Positions 45,501 to 54,324 of a stretch of DNA of 64,000 nucleotides are shown piece after piece. Position 1 is the first letter of the stretch, and every line of letters begins with the position of its first letter. The notes under the pieces were generated by a model, which saw nothing but the letters and a program-made list of their open reading frames with translations, made no database searches and was not told the origin of the DNA. A program made the position numbers and the translations under genes. The stretch covers positions 62,001 through 126,000 of the forward strand of contig JAVYIG010004965.1 in assembly GCA_035222895.1 (NCBI GenBank). Reading direction: 5' to 3'. The DNA comes from Strongylocentrotus droebachiensis (Eukaryota; Echinodermata; Echinoidea; Camarodonta; Strongylocentrotidae).

Positions 45501-46665
45501 TTTTATGCTCGAAATCAATTGTGAATGTTTGCACTACTTTTGAGCTCGAGATCAGAATGAATTGTTGCATTACTTTTGCGCTCGAAATCAATTGTGAATG
45601 TGTGCAATACTTTTAACTAATTTATTCATTATTTATCAATTATATCTGATGCTGCCTTGGTATTTCTAATTCATGTCATTCTTTTCACTACCATCCTCTT
45701 CACCTACTGTCTCTACTCCACCAAAATCAACTTCAGCTAGAGGTTCTTCAAGTTTCATAGCAACTGTCGTAGGAAGCGCTGTTGGTGCTTTTGTTATGAT
45801 TGTTATCGTTATAGTTCTCATCATCATCTTTTACAAGCGAAGAAGGTTAGAGAGATACCTTGTCCTTAACTCGCCTCTTTCATCAGTTCATTCTCATCGT
45901 AATCCTCCATGCAAGGGGTTGTATGGCCATGAAAATTGAATTGAATTGAATTTGAATTTATTAACAACAACACATCACAATAATGACAGTACATATGAAC
46001 AATCATACAATGCAAAAAAAATAATAATACTGATACATGTATACATAACATAAGAGTAATGTCGATTGAACAGTAATGGTTTTAAAACGATATTTTTTAG
46101 ACATACATCTGCATACTATTAAATGTACAAAAGATATATACTTAAATATACTTAAATACAAGCTGAATTAAGATTGTACTTTAACAAAAATCTATTAAGT
46201 TATTTAATTCCTTTTTTTTAATAAATGACGTCCAATGAAAATATTATAAAGCATAACGCTTTAAAAATCTTATGGCAACGTATTTAAAAGACTTATTATG
46301 TAAATGACTTGTATTTCAAAAGTACCATACCACTTCCCAAATATCATGTTGACATGTTTCTAAATACCTATTTATTGGGACTTTATAATTTTTCAAAACC
46401 TGTATTTATCTATACTTTCATAATATCAACTTTCAGCAATGAAACAGCCGCTACCGAGTCTAAAGGGAAGGAGTCCGATTCGTTTCCGCAGTATGAGAGC
46501 CCTGTATTTGATCAGTCAAAGACAGACGTCCATACCTACGAAGACCTGGATAATATCACCCGTACCTACCAAGATCGTAATAACGATGCTCAGAACAACG
46601 ATGATATTGCCGACCATACCTACCTAGAACCTGATCAAGTAGCTAAATACGTAGAAATATATTGA
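30282..46665 (+). CDS. Transmembrane C-type lectin receptor with four CTLDs (copy A)
   Basis: Fifteen exons, all with AG/GT borders and matching phases, total 2013 bp = 670 aa plus stop: 30282-30345, 30720-30883, 35066-35178, 36119-36279, 37789-37928, 39001-39119, 39577-39713, 40427-40572, 41301-41407, 42189-42325, 43278-43420, 43811-43923, 44342-44472, 45737-45845, 46437-46665. Layout: signal peptide (1-21), four CTLDs of three exons each (about 22-166, 168-299, 300-429, 430-557), one transmembrane helix (565-591), a 79-residue cytoplasmic tail with six tyrosines. CTLD2 and CTLD3 keep the EPN calcium/sugar motif; CTLD1 and CTLD4 do not. Likely a cell-surface recognition receptor; ligand and signalling are inference. 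An earlier in-frame ATG (30246) is not conserved in copy B, so 30282 is preferred. Confidence 0.93.
30720..30883 (+). CDS. Lectin A exon 2 (CTLD1 start)
   Basis: Acceptor TGTTTACAG, donor GTATGT. Encodes ECQECSTSGLDVFGGYHYFF and TETRAHCQNLGSDMPIITSA. The Cys pair, the aromatic YHY and C..LG..M..I.S..E are the N-terminal half of a CTLD. Confidence 0.95.
31404..31581. mobile_element. Hairpin MITE in CTLD1 intron
   Basis: Two arms of about 55 bp in inverted orientation: AAAGAAAATGCAATAAATTA at the left and ATAATTATTGTATTTTCTTT at the right, both ending inward at CCCCAACAG/CTGTTGGGG. A few mismatches. The unit B intron differs in this stretch. Confidence 0.75.
32130..32405 (-). repeat. tRNA-derived SINE, reverse strand, unit A
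   Basis: On the - strand a B-box-like GGTTTGAGTCCCACC is followed by the GTCTTGCCA...AAATGG..ACC body shared with the + strand SINEs at 12835 and 14465. The same insertion is in unit B at 56085-56340, so it is older than the duplication. Confidence 0.65.
33100..33745. mobile_element. Fold-back DNA transposon, 646 bp
   Basis: The 47-bp terminal inverted repeats are perfect (AGGCCCTTTTACACTTTCAC onward), flanked by TAA on both sides (33097-33099 and 33746-33748). The interior is made of short inverted variants of TCCGTGTA and CACCGG. No transposase. Same plan and same TAA target duplication as the element at 8889, with CACGGAT shared in the termini, but a different family by sequence. Unit B lacks this region. 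Confidence 0.9.
33772..34147. repeat. Perfect 167-bp inverted repeat
   Basis: Arms 33772-33938 and 33981-34147 are exact reverse complements over 167 bp, with a 42-bp spacer. The inner ~70 bp of the left arm and the spacer align with single-copy unit B DNA (about 56515-56607). The right arm has no counterpart there and runs into a LINE tail. Confidence 0.95.
34148..34565 (+). mobile_element. LINE 3' end, 5'-truncated, unit A only
   Basis: Ends AATGGAATAAACTTG, then ATTATCTTATCTTATCTATG, a poly(A)-signal-like hexamer followed by a short ATCTT tandem tail. No open frame remains. Unit B resumes immediately after it (AAGACCTGTTGTGTATTA versus AAGGCTTGTTGTGTATTA). Confidence 0.75.
35066..35178 (+). 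CDS. Lectin A exon 3 (CTLD1 middle)
   Basis: Acceptor ATAAACAG, donor GTATGT. Encodes DVGHYYIGLEDMDEDGTYKW and LDGTDPG, the YYIGL...W.DGT core of a CTLD. Phase 0 in, two bases of a codon out. Confidence 0.96.
36119..36279 (+). CDS. Lectin A exon 4 (CTLD1 end)
   Basis: Acceptor TTTCAAG, donor GTAGGT. Encodes GYTNWDTPLYTESDQPPPYC and GRWDRVTCTSERRHIC. Disulphide cysteines are present. EPN/QPD is absent and WND is replaced by WDR, so classical calcium-dependent sugar binding is unlikely here. Confidence 0.95.
36280..37788. other. Intron between CTLD1 and CTLD2, copy A
   Basis: Non-coding. It holds an (AC)n microsatellite (36453-36518) and AT-rich sequence aligning with unit B 58676-60100. Nothing else recognised. 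Confidence 0.6.
36453..36518. repeat. AC microsatellite
   Basis: (AC)n with a few CG/CT interruptions in the first half and an uninterrupted (AC)n of about 20 repeats in the second half. Confidence 0.95.
37789..37928 (+). CDS. Lectin A exon 5 (CTLD2 start)
   Basis: Acceptor TAAACAG, donor GTAAGT. Encodes GCRWQELGESQYLIKSTP, then SAARETCQSYDGDLAIIKTA. Entry phase 1, like the first exon of each other CTLD. Absent from unit B. Confidence 0.93.
38778..38878. repeat. GA microsatellite in CTLD2 intron
   Basis: Imperfect (GA)n with GGAC and GAAG interruptions. Confidence 0.85.
39001..39119 (+). CDS. Lectin A exon 6 (CTLD2 middle)
   Basis: Acceptor CGCTTCCAG, donor GTATGT. Encodes TFLKELLPPFNPSDPYFCFF and then FGLRRSGRGIFYWLDDTAI. 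The W-L-D-D-T core replaces the usual W-x-D-G-T. An open frame runs past the donor but the next exon fixes it. Confidence 0.9.
39577..39713 (+). CDS. Lectin A exon 7 (CTLD2 end)
   Basis: Acceptor CTCCGAG, donor GTATGA. Encodes YNDWYKEGEEPNNDDSWGC and SSSPYICERTR. EPN (within EEPNND) is present, the motif associated with mannose-type specificity, but the WND strand is W-Y-D-R. Phase 1 at both ends. Confidence 0.94.
40427..40572 (+). CDS. Lectin A exon 8 (CTLD3 start)
   Basis: Acceptor TTATTACAG, donor GTATGT. Encodes FDGNSEASFGGLDYFISPSW and DARTYCQYHGADLALIKSH. Copy B exon at 60483 is almost identical. Confidence 0.96.
41301..41407 (+). CDS. Lectin A exon 9 (CTLD3 middle)
   Basis: Acceptor TTCTAACAG, donor GTAGGT. 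Encodes TFLHGRILGLSNPVLFGLTD and GIFRWIDGTPLQ, with the FGL...W.DGT core intact. Confidence 0.96.
42189..42325 (+). CDS. Lectin A exon 10 (CTLD3 end)
   Basis: Acceptor CACACAG, donor GTAAGT. Encodes YSAWLDSEPNDVGNEDCVTL and MGWLDITCNLDQPFICERYQ. EPN is present; WND is changed to WLD, losing the Asn side chain that usually contacts calcium. Confidence 0.96.
42900..43095 (+). repeat. SINE fragment
   Basis: TTCTTTGGCAAGACATTAAT and AGACCCAGGTGTAGTAAGTGG, the body of the SINE family seen at 14465. The related stretch in unit B (about 63090-63190) is shorter. Confidence 0.55.
43278..43420 (+). CDS. Lectin A exon 11 (CTLD4 start)
   Basis: Acceptor ATATTTAG, donor GTAAGA. Encodes EWSRFEGTLYYISQSSMTSY and FARRFCQAQGGVLAQPKTEE. 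Phase as for the other CTLD first exons. The counterpart of copy B would lie beyond the window. Confidence 0.95.
43811..43923 (+). CDS. Lectin A exon 12 (CTLD4 middle)
   Basis: Acceptor TTCACCAG, donor GTATGT. Encodes HLIQLAEGNSYWFGLDDINQ and FQWIDGTLLDNNT. WFGL and W-I-D-G-T are canonical. Confidence 0.95.
44342..44472 (+). CDS. Lectin A exon 13 (CTLD4 end)
   Basis: Acceptor CTTTGCAG, donor GTGAGT. Encodes FPDWSNGDPTLLENGSC and NGWRKLPCTSYLRFACEKPP. The EPN position reads GDP and WND reads WRK, so this domain likely lacks classical calcium/sugar binding. Confidence 0.95.
44960..45130 (-). mobile_element. LINE 3' tail, reverse strand
   Basis: ATTGAATTGAATTTGAATTG followed by TTCTTTATTGTCAAGC is the reverse of a LINE tail of (AATTC)n type, similar to the tail of the intact LINE at 22630. 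No coding remnant. Confidence 0.6.
45440..45620. repeat. ~41-bp intronic minisatellite
   Basis: About four units built on TGTGCACTACTTTTGCGCTC, then GAAATCAATTGTGAAT. Units vary in length by a few bases and differ at several positions. It lies just upstream of the transmembrane exon. Confidence 0.75.
45737..45845 (+). CDS. Lectin A exon 14 (transmembrane helix)
   Basis: Long polypyrimidine tract, acceptor AACTTCAG, donor GTTAGA. Encodes RGSSS, then FIATVVGSAVGAFVMIVIVI and VLIIIFYKRR: a GxxxG-like small-residue face, a continuous hydrophobic span and a basic stop-transfer end, giving type I topology. Confidence 0.93.
45935..46100 (-). mobile_element. LINE 3' tail, reverse strand
   Basis: ATTGAATTGAATTTGAATTT, then ATTAACAACAACACATCAC, the reverse of a tail of the same type as at 44960. 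Intronic, no coding remnant. Confidence 0.55.
46437..46665 (+). CDS. Lectin A exon 15 (tyrosine-rich cytoplasmic tail)
   Basis: Acceptor ACTTTCAG; ends TGA 46663-46665. Encodes a 75-residue acidic tail with tyrosines at about 614, 629, 639, 657, 666 and 670: QYESP, HTYEDL, RTYQDR, HTYLEP, KYVEIY. Two fit the YxxL/I pattern (YEDL, YVEI) but not the full ITIM or ITAM spacing. The splice completes a Ser codon with the previous exon. Role in signalling is inference from the motifs. Confidence 0.9.
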
Positions 46666-46727
46666 ATGATGCAATAGTGGGAAATTATGTCAAAGTGTAA
46701 GGCATTTAAATATTACTATGATAACAA

Positions 46728-46733
46728 AATAAA
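46728..46733 (+). promoter_or_regulatory. Candidate polyadenylation signal of lectin A
   Basis: AATAAA 63 bases after the stop codon. Confidence 0.55.
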
Positions 46734-47600
46734 TACAGTGTTGATGTGCTCATTAAGAATTAAATACATAACAAGAAGAAAAGTCATCACAATAATTTTG
46801 AGTTATTCACAAACACAAAAGATTTTTTGTAATTTTGAGAAACAGAATGTTTCAGTCTTTATTTATATGTTGATGGACTTGGGCGCCTCCTATCATGTAT
46901 CTAATTAGAATACAAGGATGAAAATTCGTCAAAAACCATCATCATGGCTTTCCCTTCTTCGTCTTGTGCTCCTCCTACTTTTTTTCTTCTCATTTACCAT
47001 ATCTACTCGCCTTATTACCAAATCTCTTGATACCGCTGTTCAGTACAAAGATTCATTTAAAATACTATGATTAACAGAAGTCTGACAAATGTGGGTACAA
47101 GTAGTTGTATTCCAGCAGACTTTACCTGACGTCCCACCACTACATGAAAGTGAGTGTATGGGGTACGTTTCTTTAAATCTATTTATATATACCTATCTTC
47201 CTTTGTTGAAGTTTGTTTCTTACAGCATTGTCATTTTCTGAAAAATTTGATTGACGTATAAATAAACTTTTACATCATGGAGCAACAAAATATGATATTA
47301 TTTTTGAAAAATAGTTTTTTTTTTAATCTGCAGAAGTATTTGATGAATTTTGTAATAGAAATATAAGATATGTTTTGAACGATTCGATGCAGGTACAAGT
47401 AGAAGGGAAAATTTATTGAGTCATGTATATATACGTATGCCATACAGTACGAAGGCATATTCCATTATGTTAATCGGGTTTTGAGATGTTAGTAGTAGAA
47501 ATATGATATTATATTGCACTTTTTGTCTGTATTGGTAGTGTTATTGCCTGTTATTGTTGTTTAAATAATTATTTCAGCACTTGTGGACAAGAATGAATTA
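46734..47600. other. Non-coding spacer after lectin A
   Basis: AT-rich, no supported gene, no clear element. Confidence 0.5.
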
Positions 47601-48395
47601 ATACTCAATTATTATTATCTATTACTACTATCATTATTATCATTACAAGAACCCACTATTATTATTATTATTATTATTATTATAATTGTTAAAAAAATAT
47701 TAATATTATTATCACTACTACTACTACTACTAATACTACTACTACTATACTACTCCTACTAATACCATGACTACTAGTATTACTAGTACTCCTCCTACTA
47801 ATACCATGATTACTACCACGACTCCTCCTACTAATACCATGACTACTAGTATTACTACGACTCCTCCTACTAGTAATACAATGACTACTAGTATTACTAC
47901 TACTCCTCCTACTAATACCATGACTACTAGTATTACTACAAATCCTCCTACCAATACCATGATTACTAGTATTACTACTACTCCTACTAATACCATGACT
48001 ACTAGTATTACTACAACTCCTCCTACCAATACCATGACTACTAGTATTACTACAACTCCTACTAATACCATGATTACTACTATTACTACTTCTCTTAGGC
48101 TCCTACCAATACCATGACTACTAGTATTACTACTACTCCTCCTACTAATACAATGATTACTAGTATAACTACTCCTTTTAGGCTCCTACTAATACCATAA
48201 CTACTAGTATTACTACAACTCCTCCTACCAATACCATGACTACTATTATTACGACTACTTCTCCTACTAATACCATGATTACTAGTACTGCTACTCCTCT
48301 TAGGCTCCTCCTAATACCATGACTACTACTACTACTACTACTTCTACTACTACTACTACTACTACTTCTACTACTACTACTAATACAACTTCTAC
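47600..48395. repeat. ATT/ACT microsatellite and 39-bp minisatellite
   Basis: (ATT)n at 47657-47683 and (ACT)n at 47713-47745, then about a dozen units of 39-42 bp such as ACTACTAGTATTACTACAAC followed by TCCTCCTACTAATACCATG, ending in (ACT)n. Units are multiples of three, so long open frames exist on both strands; these are not taken as genes. The array ends about 100 bp before unit B begins. Confidence 0.95.
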
Positions 48396-49614
48396 GAAGC
48401 AGTGGAAGTCAAGCTGGTTAATATGTCAACGATAATTTGTCAGGATGTGAACGAAGAATTGTCTATTATGAAAATGTACTAAGTTGCGAACATAAACATA
48501 GTCTATGCACACTAAAACCAACATGAAAGCATTGTGTTATGTAAGGGTGGATGTTTAGGTAAAAACTTAAATAGTAGAATTAGAAATTGTTGAGTACAAT
48601 TATGCAATGCAAGCCAAGTCAGTAAGCTTATCTTGAGCTCTGGTATGGGCAGGGTATGTCGAGAGAACATGGCTATAATTCATTTGAGATTGTTTATCCT
48701 GCGGTAGATCTTGATTGTTTAAACCAGTTAAATAATAAATAAAAACTTACAAAAGCTTGCTAGAAATCATCTCCATAAAATAAAAGCCACAAATCTCATT
48801 TACACATAGTGACCTGTGTTATAAGCACATGGTGTCGGGCCTATAATATACTTACCTTGTTTTCTTCATCTTTCTATGCTCACTACTCAGCCGCTATATA
48901 CATTTTCTACCGAAATCGTTTGGCACGTGTCATTTATGTGTAATCTTGAACATTTAGTGTAAGTTTTGTTGGATTCTGTGAGAATTTATTTCTATCGTTA
49001 CCAGAGCTCAAGCTTTAATATATGACCATATGCGCAGGGGATTTATAGCACATTATTAAATGTATAAATGATAAGTAGAATTATAGAATGCACAATATGT
49101 AAACATGAAAGAAGTATAAACAATAAAGAACACAAACGAAAAAAGTTACTCAATTTGTTTTGCGTAAATTCGTCAGTTTGCACTTTGAACGTTTCTTAAC
49201 CAAATTTACCCGTCTGAATCTGATTATAAAGCGGTTTGGAATTTGACATATTAAGCCAAGGCCCCGTCCACTGAAGAGTTGATTGCGATTGATATCGATC
49301 GCAGGATATGGCACAATCTTCTCTGTTGGGCAAACAAGAAAAATACAAAAAATCGGAACACCCGCCGGCGGGCGGGGCGGCGTCTCCGCCAGGTACACTT
49401 CCCCTATCTGAGGCGCCGGCCTTTGGGTCATGCATATGCATGCACTATCCCTTTAAAGGTCGCTCCATTGTTTACTAAAGTTTGTAACTTGTGTGATATG
49501 TTGTCACCACTTGTGGAGCATAAACCATCAACAAACAGACGCAAGCAGAAAGTTGTTACCCATGCAGGGAGCCAAATCTTGCTGGAGACCTGTTACCAGC
49601 TCTTTAGTACAAGG

Positions 49615-49935
49615 ATCAGTCCTTACATGAATGACCTCGAAATTGGGCTAACCGACAAATCAACATTAAGCAAATTTGCTGATGACACCAAGCTAATCCA
49701 TCCAGTGCAAATAGACAATAATAGAACAGACATGCAAAACTCCATCAACCACCTTCACAGATGGGCAAATACATGGCAGATGAGATACAATGCAGACAAC
49801 ATGTGGAGTCATGCAATTAACCCACAACCCACACTACACAATCATACACGATGGGCAACTCCCAGCTGAAAGAAAGTACAGAAGAAAAAGATATAGAGGT
49901 TCTAGTTCACAAGTCCCTGAAAGTTGCCTCCCGGT
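49615..49935 (+). pseudogene. Degenerate LINE reverse transcriptase fragment, unit B
   Basis: Encodes NDLEIGLTDKS, then SKFADDTKL with intact FADD, and HRWANTWQMRYNAD, after which the frame breaks by a small indel. Paralogous to the fragment at 25394; each copy has decayed differently. Confidence 0.82.
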
Positions 49936-49949
49936 GTGCTGCAGCAGTA

Positions 49950-50085
49950 CTGGGGGTGGGGTGGGTGGGTTTTTTAATTTTCAGGGGTGGGTTATTTTTC
50001 TTGATGGGGTAATTTTCCTAGTTGGTAATTTCCGGGGGGGGGGATAATTTGCCGGGGTTCATTGTCCAGGGGTAATTGTCCTGAT
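49950..50085. repeat. G-rich short repeat, unit B
   Basis: GGGGTAATT-type units and a 10-base G run, paralogous to 25705-25850. Confidence 0.55.
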
Positions 50086-50355
50086 ACGGATTAGATTTGT
50101 AGAACATAATTATAAAGGAATGGTTAATCATAGGTAGTCAGATACTTTAATATCATCTAAAACCTAGACCTACTAACAGTTATGAATCAATTATATTTAG
50201 AAATGGTCTTGTCATGACCTACATGGGCTTCTACATAATTGCTTTGATGAATGTGTTCCTTGTTTACAGTTGAATGATTTATGGAGGATTAATGGGAGAT
50301 TAACATTTAAAATGCTTAAACTCTTTATCCTATCATACTTTATAACGGCCTGTAC

Positions 50356-50397
<42 letters not shown>

Positions 50398-52651
50398 TAG
50401 AGTATTTGTAATGCGCCAACTCCACATGACTAAATTACTAATGATTTTTTGTTAATTGAGTTTATTTTGTTCTGCCACATGCAAATCAAATTACATTTTA
50501 GCAATATAACATAAACAAAATGTAACAAGTTTGTTGAATGTCTATACAATATGATAATAATAAATGATGACAACAAAAAACGAATTTTAAGTGAAAACAC
50601 AATTCCAAGAATTATTCATTCAGAAAGTTGCAAAAGAACAAGGGCTATTGCAATAATCAATACCTTGATAGCGTGATAGCCCGGGGTAAAGGGAAGGGTA
50701 GGGGAGGGGGTGTTGATGATAAAAAAAATAAAACAAAAACTGGTGATGCTGATGATGCTGTTGCTGATGATGGTATTGATGTTGGTGATGGTGGCGATGT
50801 TGATTATAATGATGTTGAAAACAAAAATGAAAATATGCTGATGTAAATATGTAAGTTTTTTTCAAATCCCACTACTTTTTTTACAGGTCTATTTACCAAT
50901 TTCTTTGATCTTTTTTATTTGTTTTTGTCTTTGGGTTCGTTAGTTTTGTTCATTAATTATCCTGATTTACGTTCCAGTTCAATCTGTATTGTACGTATAT
51001 GACCTAAATTAAAAAAATATATTTTGTTTAAAGGACAATGTGGAAATAAACGCTTAAAATCAGTTTAATTCAGTTGAAGAAAAAAAAGCCTCAGGAATAA
51101 GCTAAACATGTATTTTTTTAAACAGTCTTAATTTGTATAAAGAAGGATGAATCAATTATTTTAGTAATGTGTAGAAAGATCATAGTTGGAGTCAGTTCTA
51201 CCCAATAAATGACATGTGATGGCGCTACACATCGACTAGAATGACAGAGATATGACACGGTTGGAGGCGAAATGGATGTTGTCCTCGATCTCTAGAAAGA
51301 AGGCTCCTTGAAACAAAGAGCAGAAAATTACTTCGGAGGACATACTATGATCGAATCTCTTTGGTAAACTATAGAGATATAGATATATTGAATGTTGATA
51401 CATAATTCAATAAATGAAATAAAATAAATATCTTAGATTTTCTTTCCAAATATAAGTAGCCTATAAGGGCACAGATCAGAATTGTTAACAAACGTACTAC
51501 AAACTACCTAAAAGCTTCTATCCTAAAATAATTCGGGGAAAATAGGGCACGCCGAGTTTGAAAAATAATCCTACCCCCATTTTCCACAATTTGCATAACG
51601 CAGGGATATATTCCACATAATACTTACGTTATTGTACAACTCTTTGAAACCAACGCACTATAACCACTATTTGCAAAATGAACGAACTTCCGCAAATAAA
51701 GTATGCCCAAGATGCATCGTACTAATTTGCTGATAATAATTTAGGCACACCGAAATAAAAAATAGAATAGAAACTGACTTTGAACAGGAAACTGATTATA
51801 AACAGTTGCAGTTAATTGCAACTTAGATGCAATTGATATCAATCGCAATGACATGTACATAATTATAAAGAGAAAGAAAACTGTTAACTTGTGATTGATT
51901 CGGATCAATTTGAACTCTTTATAAGACAAATCCCTGGTATTCTATATTTCTTTCAATTTCACTTTCTGTTTAATATGCATCCTGCATGTAGACTACTTTA
52001 GTAATAGTACAAAATCACTTTCTATATGGGACGTACCCTTGCTAGTTATTTGTTTTATTTATGAATTGTTCTAAATAAGAAATATTCAATTAAAATTATC
52101 TAAAGTTTTGACACGGTCGTGACAGTTGTTAATAAGTTGCTTCTTAATGTGGCTCATAATGTATTAAAAACCGCCCCTAGAAGCGATTAATATTTCATGC
52201 AGTGAAGGCATCATGTAATGTACACAATTCTATATTAAGTTAAACATTGTTATAATGTTAAAAAGTAATAAAATGAACCATTCGTATTGTTTATTACGAA
52301 GGAACCATCAGATCTTGTAACAATTATTGCATCTGTAAAGATTAGCTGCCAGTTAGCTCAAGATAATTATGTCTTTCGGTTTACGTATTCTGGCAATAAC
52401 GTTTCTGTATATTTGCATAATTTTAAACACAATTTTTGTCCAATATATAAATGTCTTCGAAATGTTACACGTGGACCTAAATGATTTGATAAACATTACT
52501 TTGCTAACATCGCTGGATTCCTTGATTTGGCATCAAATATTTGATGACAAATTCTTTATCCCTCGTGTTTTACTCTATAGGAGCAAACAGATAAACATTG
52601 AGAAAACATTTCTGTTTTGATTGATATGATGCACATTTTATTCATGTAAAG

Positions 52652-52659
<8 letters not shown>

Positions 52660-52683
<24 letters not shown>

Positions 52684-52751
52684 GAAGAGAGAGAGACAGA
52701 GATGGGGGGGGGGCAGAGAAAAGAGAGAGAGAAAGAGGGGGAGAGAATAAT

Positions 52752-52784
<33 letters not shown>

Positions 52785-52802
52785 ACAGAGAGAGAGAGAG
52801 TC
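52660..52802. repeat. GA microsatellite, unit B
   Basis: Imperfect (GA)n with a GGGGGGGGG interruption; shorter than its unit A counterpart. Confidence 0.9.
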
Positions 52803-52809
52803 ATAGTTA

Positions 52810-53130
52810 ACATTTATGTATTTATTTTTGGTGAAAGGCCCCGAAGTGTATGTCTACACCTACTTTAAATTCAGGATAACTGTCGTCAAATTAACAAATT
52901 AAAGAAATTAAAATAATTCTAATTCATTGTCTGTCTACGGCGTGGCAAACAATGCTGAGTTATCGGACTTCCTGCTTTCCGGGTTTTCGTCTCCTTCCGT
53001 ATCTGAATTATTTACTGTATATTCTATGTTGAAATAATTGTTACATATATCATTTATATATACATTGTGTTTCATATTTGTACTGTTGAGAAGGAAATAA
53101 ATGTTTATAAACACACAAAAAAAAAAAATA
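52810..53130 (+). mobile_element. Poly(A)-tailed insertion, unit B only
   Basis: Unique sequence ending GGAAATAAATGTTTATAAAC, ACACAC and a 12-base A run near 53106: a poly(A) signal followed by a tail, as in a retrocopy or a poly(A) LINE/SINE. Unit A has no counterpart. No coding sequence recognised. Confidence 0.45.
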
Positions 53131-53467
53131 TTGATGCAATATGAGAAGGTTAAACTAATCTGAGGTGTTGTGCATGGACCATCATTATGATAGTCCTCAA
53201 TTTGATAGAAATATGGAAACAAAGGCATCTAATTGATACATATTTTATCGTTTTCAACGTTTGACAGCAAGTAACGATATCTACAAAATACGATATTTAT
53301 TACATTACTAATGCTGATATCATTACGATGTTTATATTAACAAAAACATTCAACTCACATACAAAACGATTTTCATCAAGTTGCTGAACACGTGTTAACA
53401 ATTATCTACACATTATATTTATTAAAAAAATCATCAAATATCAATTATCGATTAAAGAGATCATTTA

Positions 53468-53790
53468 CATTCAAGTTTCAAGTTTTCAAGTTTGATTTGT
53501 TCCAGATTTTACAGAAAATATGGACATACATATAAATAAAAAAATTATACAATACACATGTAGTATAAATGAGCACATCTCAATGATTCTCAATTCATAT
53601 AATGGATTAAGTAGAATGTGAAGAACCTATTAAAAAGCAATGATTGTATAATATAGGTTCCTGAAAAAATAAGTAATGTAGATGAAAAACAGTAGCAGTA
53701 GAGAAAGACGTAATTTACTTTGTTTGGTGCTTGTGGTGAGCCTGCCTTTCTAGAGGAATTGCACATTCTTATTATAAGCAGCTGATTAGG
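53468..53790 (-). mobile_element. LINE 3' tail, reverse strand, unit B only
   Basis: TTCAAGTTTCAAGTTTTCAA followed by GTTTGATTTGTTCCAG is the reverse of a LINE tail with short CTTGAAA repeats. No coding remnant. Confidence 0.5.
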
Positions 53791-54260
53791 GCTAATTATT
53801 TGTGACTTTGCATGCGGAAACGCTTATAGATTCGTCATATGGTTCTCGAAACTCCTTATTCACGATCGCGGATGTTCATGTGTAAACATTCATAAACAAT
53901 TGAAGAAACAAAAAACCCACAGTGACAAGCATATTTCATGAAATTATTTTTATCTCCACAGTGAGAAGTTCAACGTTCCTGACATTGGTGTTTTACGGCT
54001 ATGAGGATGTATAGTTCATTTAAAAGTGCAATTGTATGAAATAGACTCATAAGATCACTTTGCTTGATTATTTGCTGTGTGAATGTGTTTGTTTTTCGAC
54101 GTCAATGATAATTGCAGTTTCCCACTTCACTATCTGAGCAGGATATTGGAAACATCTTAAAGGCGAATTCAACTTCAACGCAACAAACGATTGGGTCTGA
54201 TAACCTGTGATATGAAGTGAATGCTTCTTTTCTTGTTGGACCACATCAATACGTGTTATA

Positions 54261-54324
54261 ATGTTTGGTTTTCAATTACTGCAATCGTTATTCACTCTGA
54301 TGTGGATGTTGACATCTTCAATAG
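54261..54324 (+). CDS. Lectin B exon 1 (signal peptide)
   Basis: Encodes MFGFQLLQSLFTLMWMLTSS; same length and donor as copy A. The upstream ATG used by a longer frame in copy A is out of frame here, which supports this start. Confidence 0.88.

Larger units (their letters stand above)
44473..45736. other. Intron before the transmembrane exon
   Basis: Non-coding, with a reverse-strand LINE tail (44960-45130) and a ~41-bp minisatellite (45440-45620). Confidence 0.7.
22831..48493. repeat. Segmental duplication, unit A (complete, ~25.7 kb)
   Basis: AAACATAGTCTATGCACAC at 22831 recurs at 48494, and from there the two regions align over many kilobases including exons, introns and old repeats. Unit A holds the full four-CTLD receptor gene. 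Relative to unit B it has extra insertions at 23143-23281, 23754-25030, 28887-29988, 32581-33868 and 33981-34565, plus the CTLD2 exons. Confidence 0.92.

Noticed and set aside
47767..48117. Long Thr/Pro/Asn/Met-rich open frame and its Val/Leu-rich reverse-strand partner
   Set aside because: Both come from a minisatellite whose unit is a multiple of three; no splice sites or non-repeat coding sequence.
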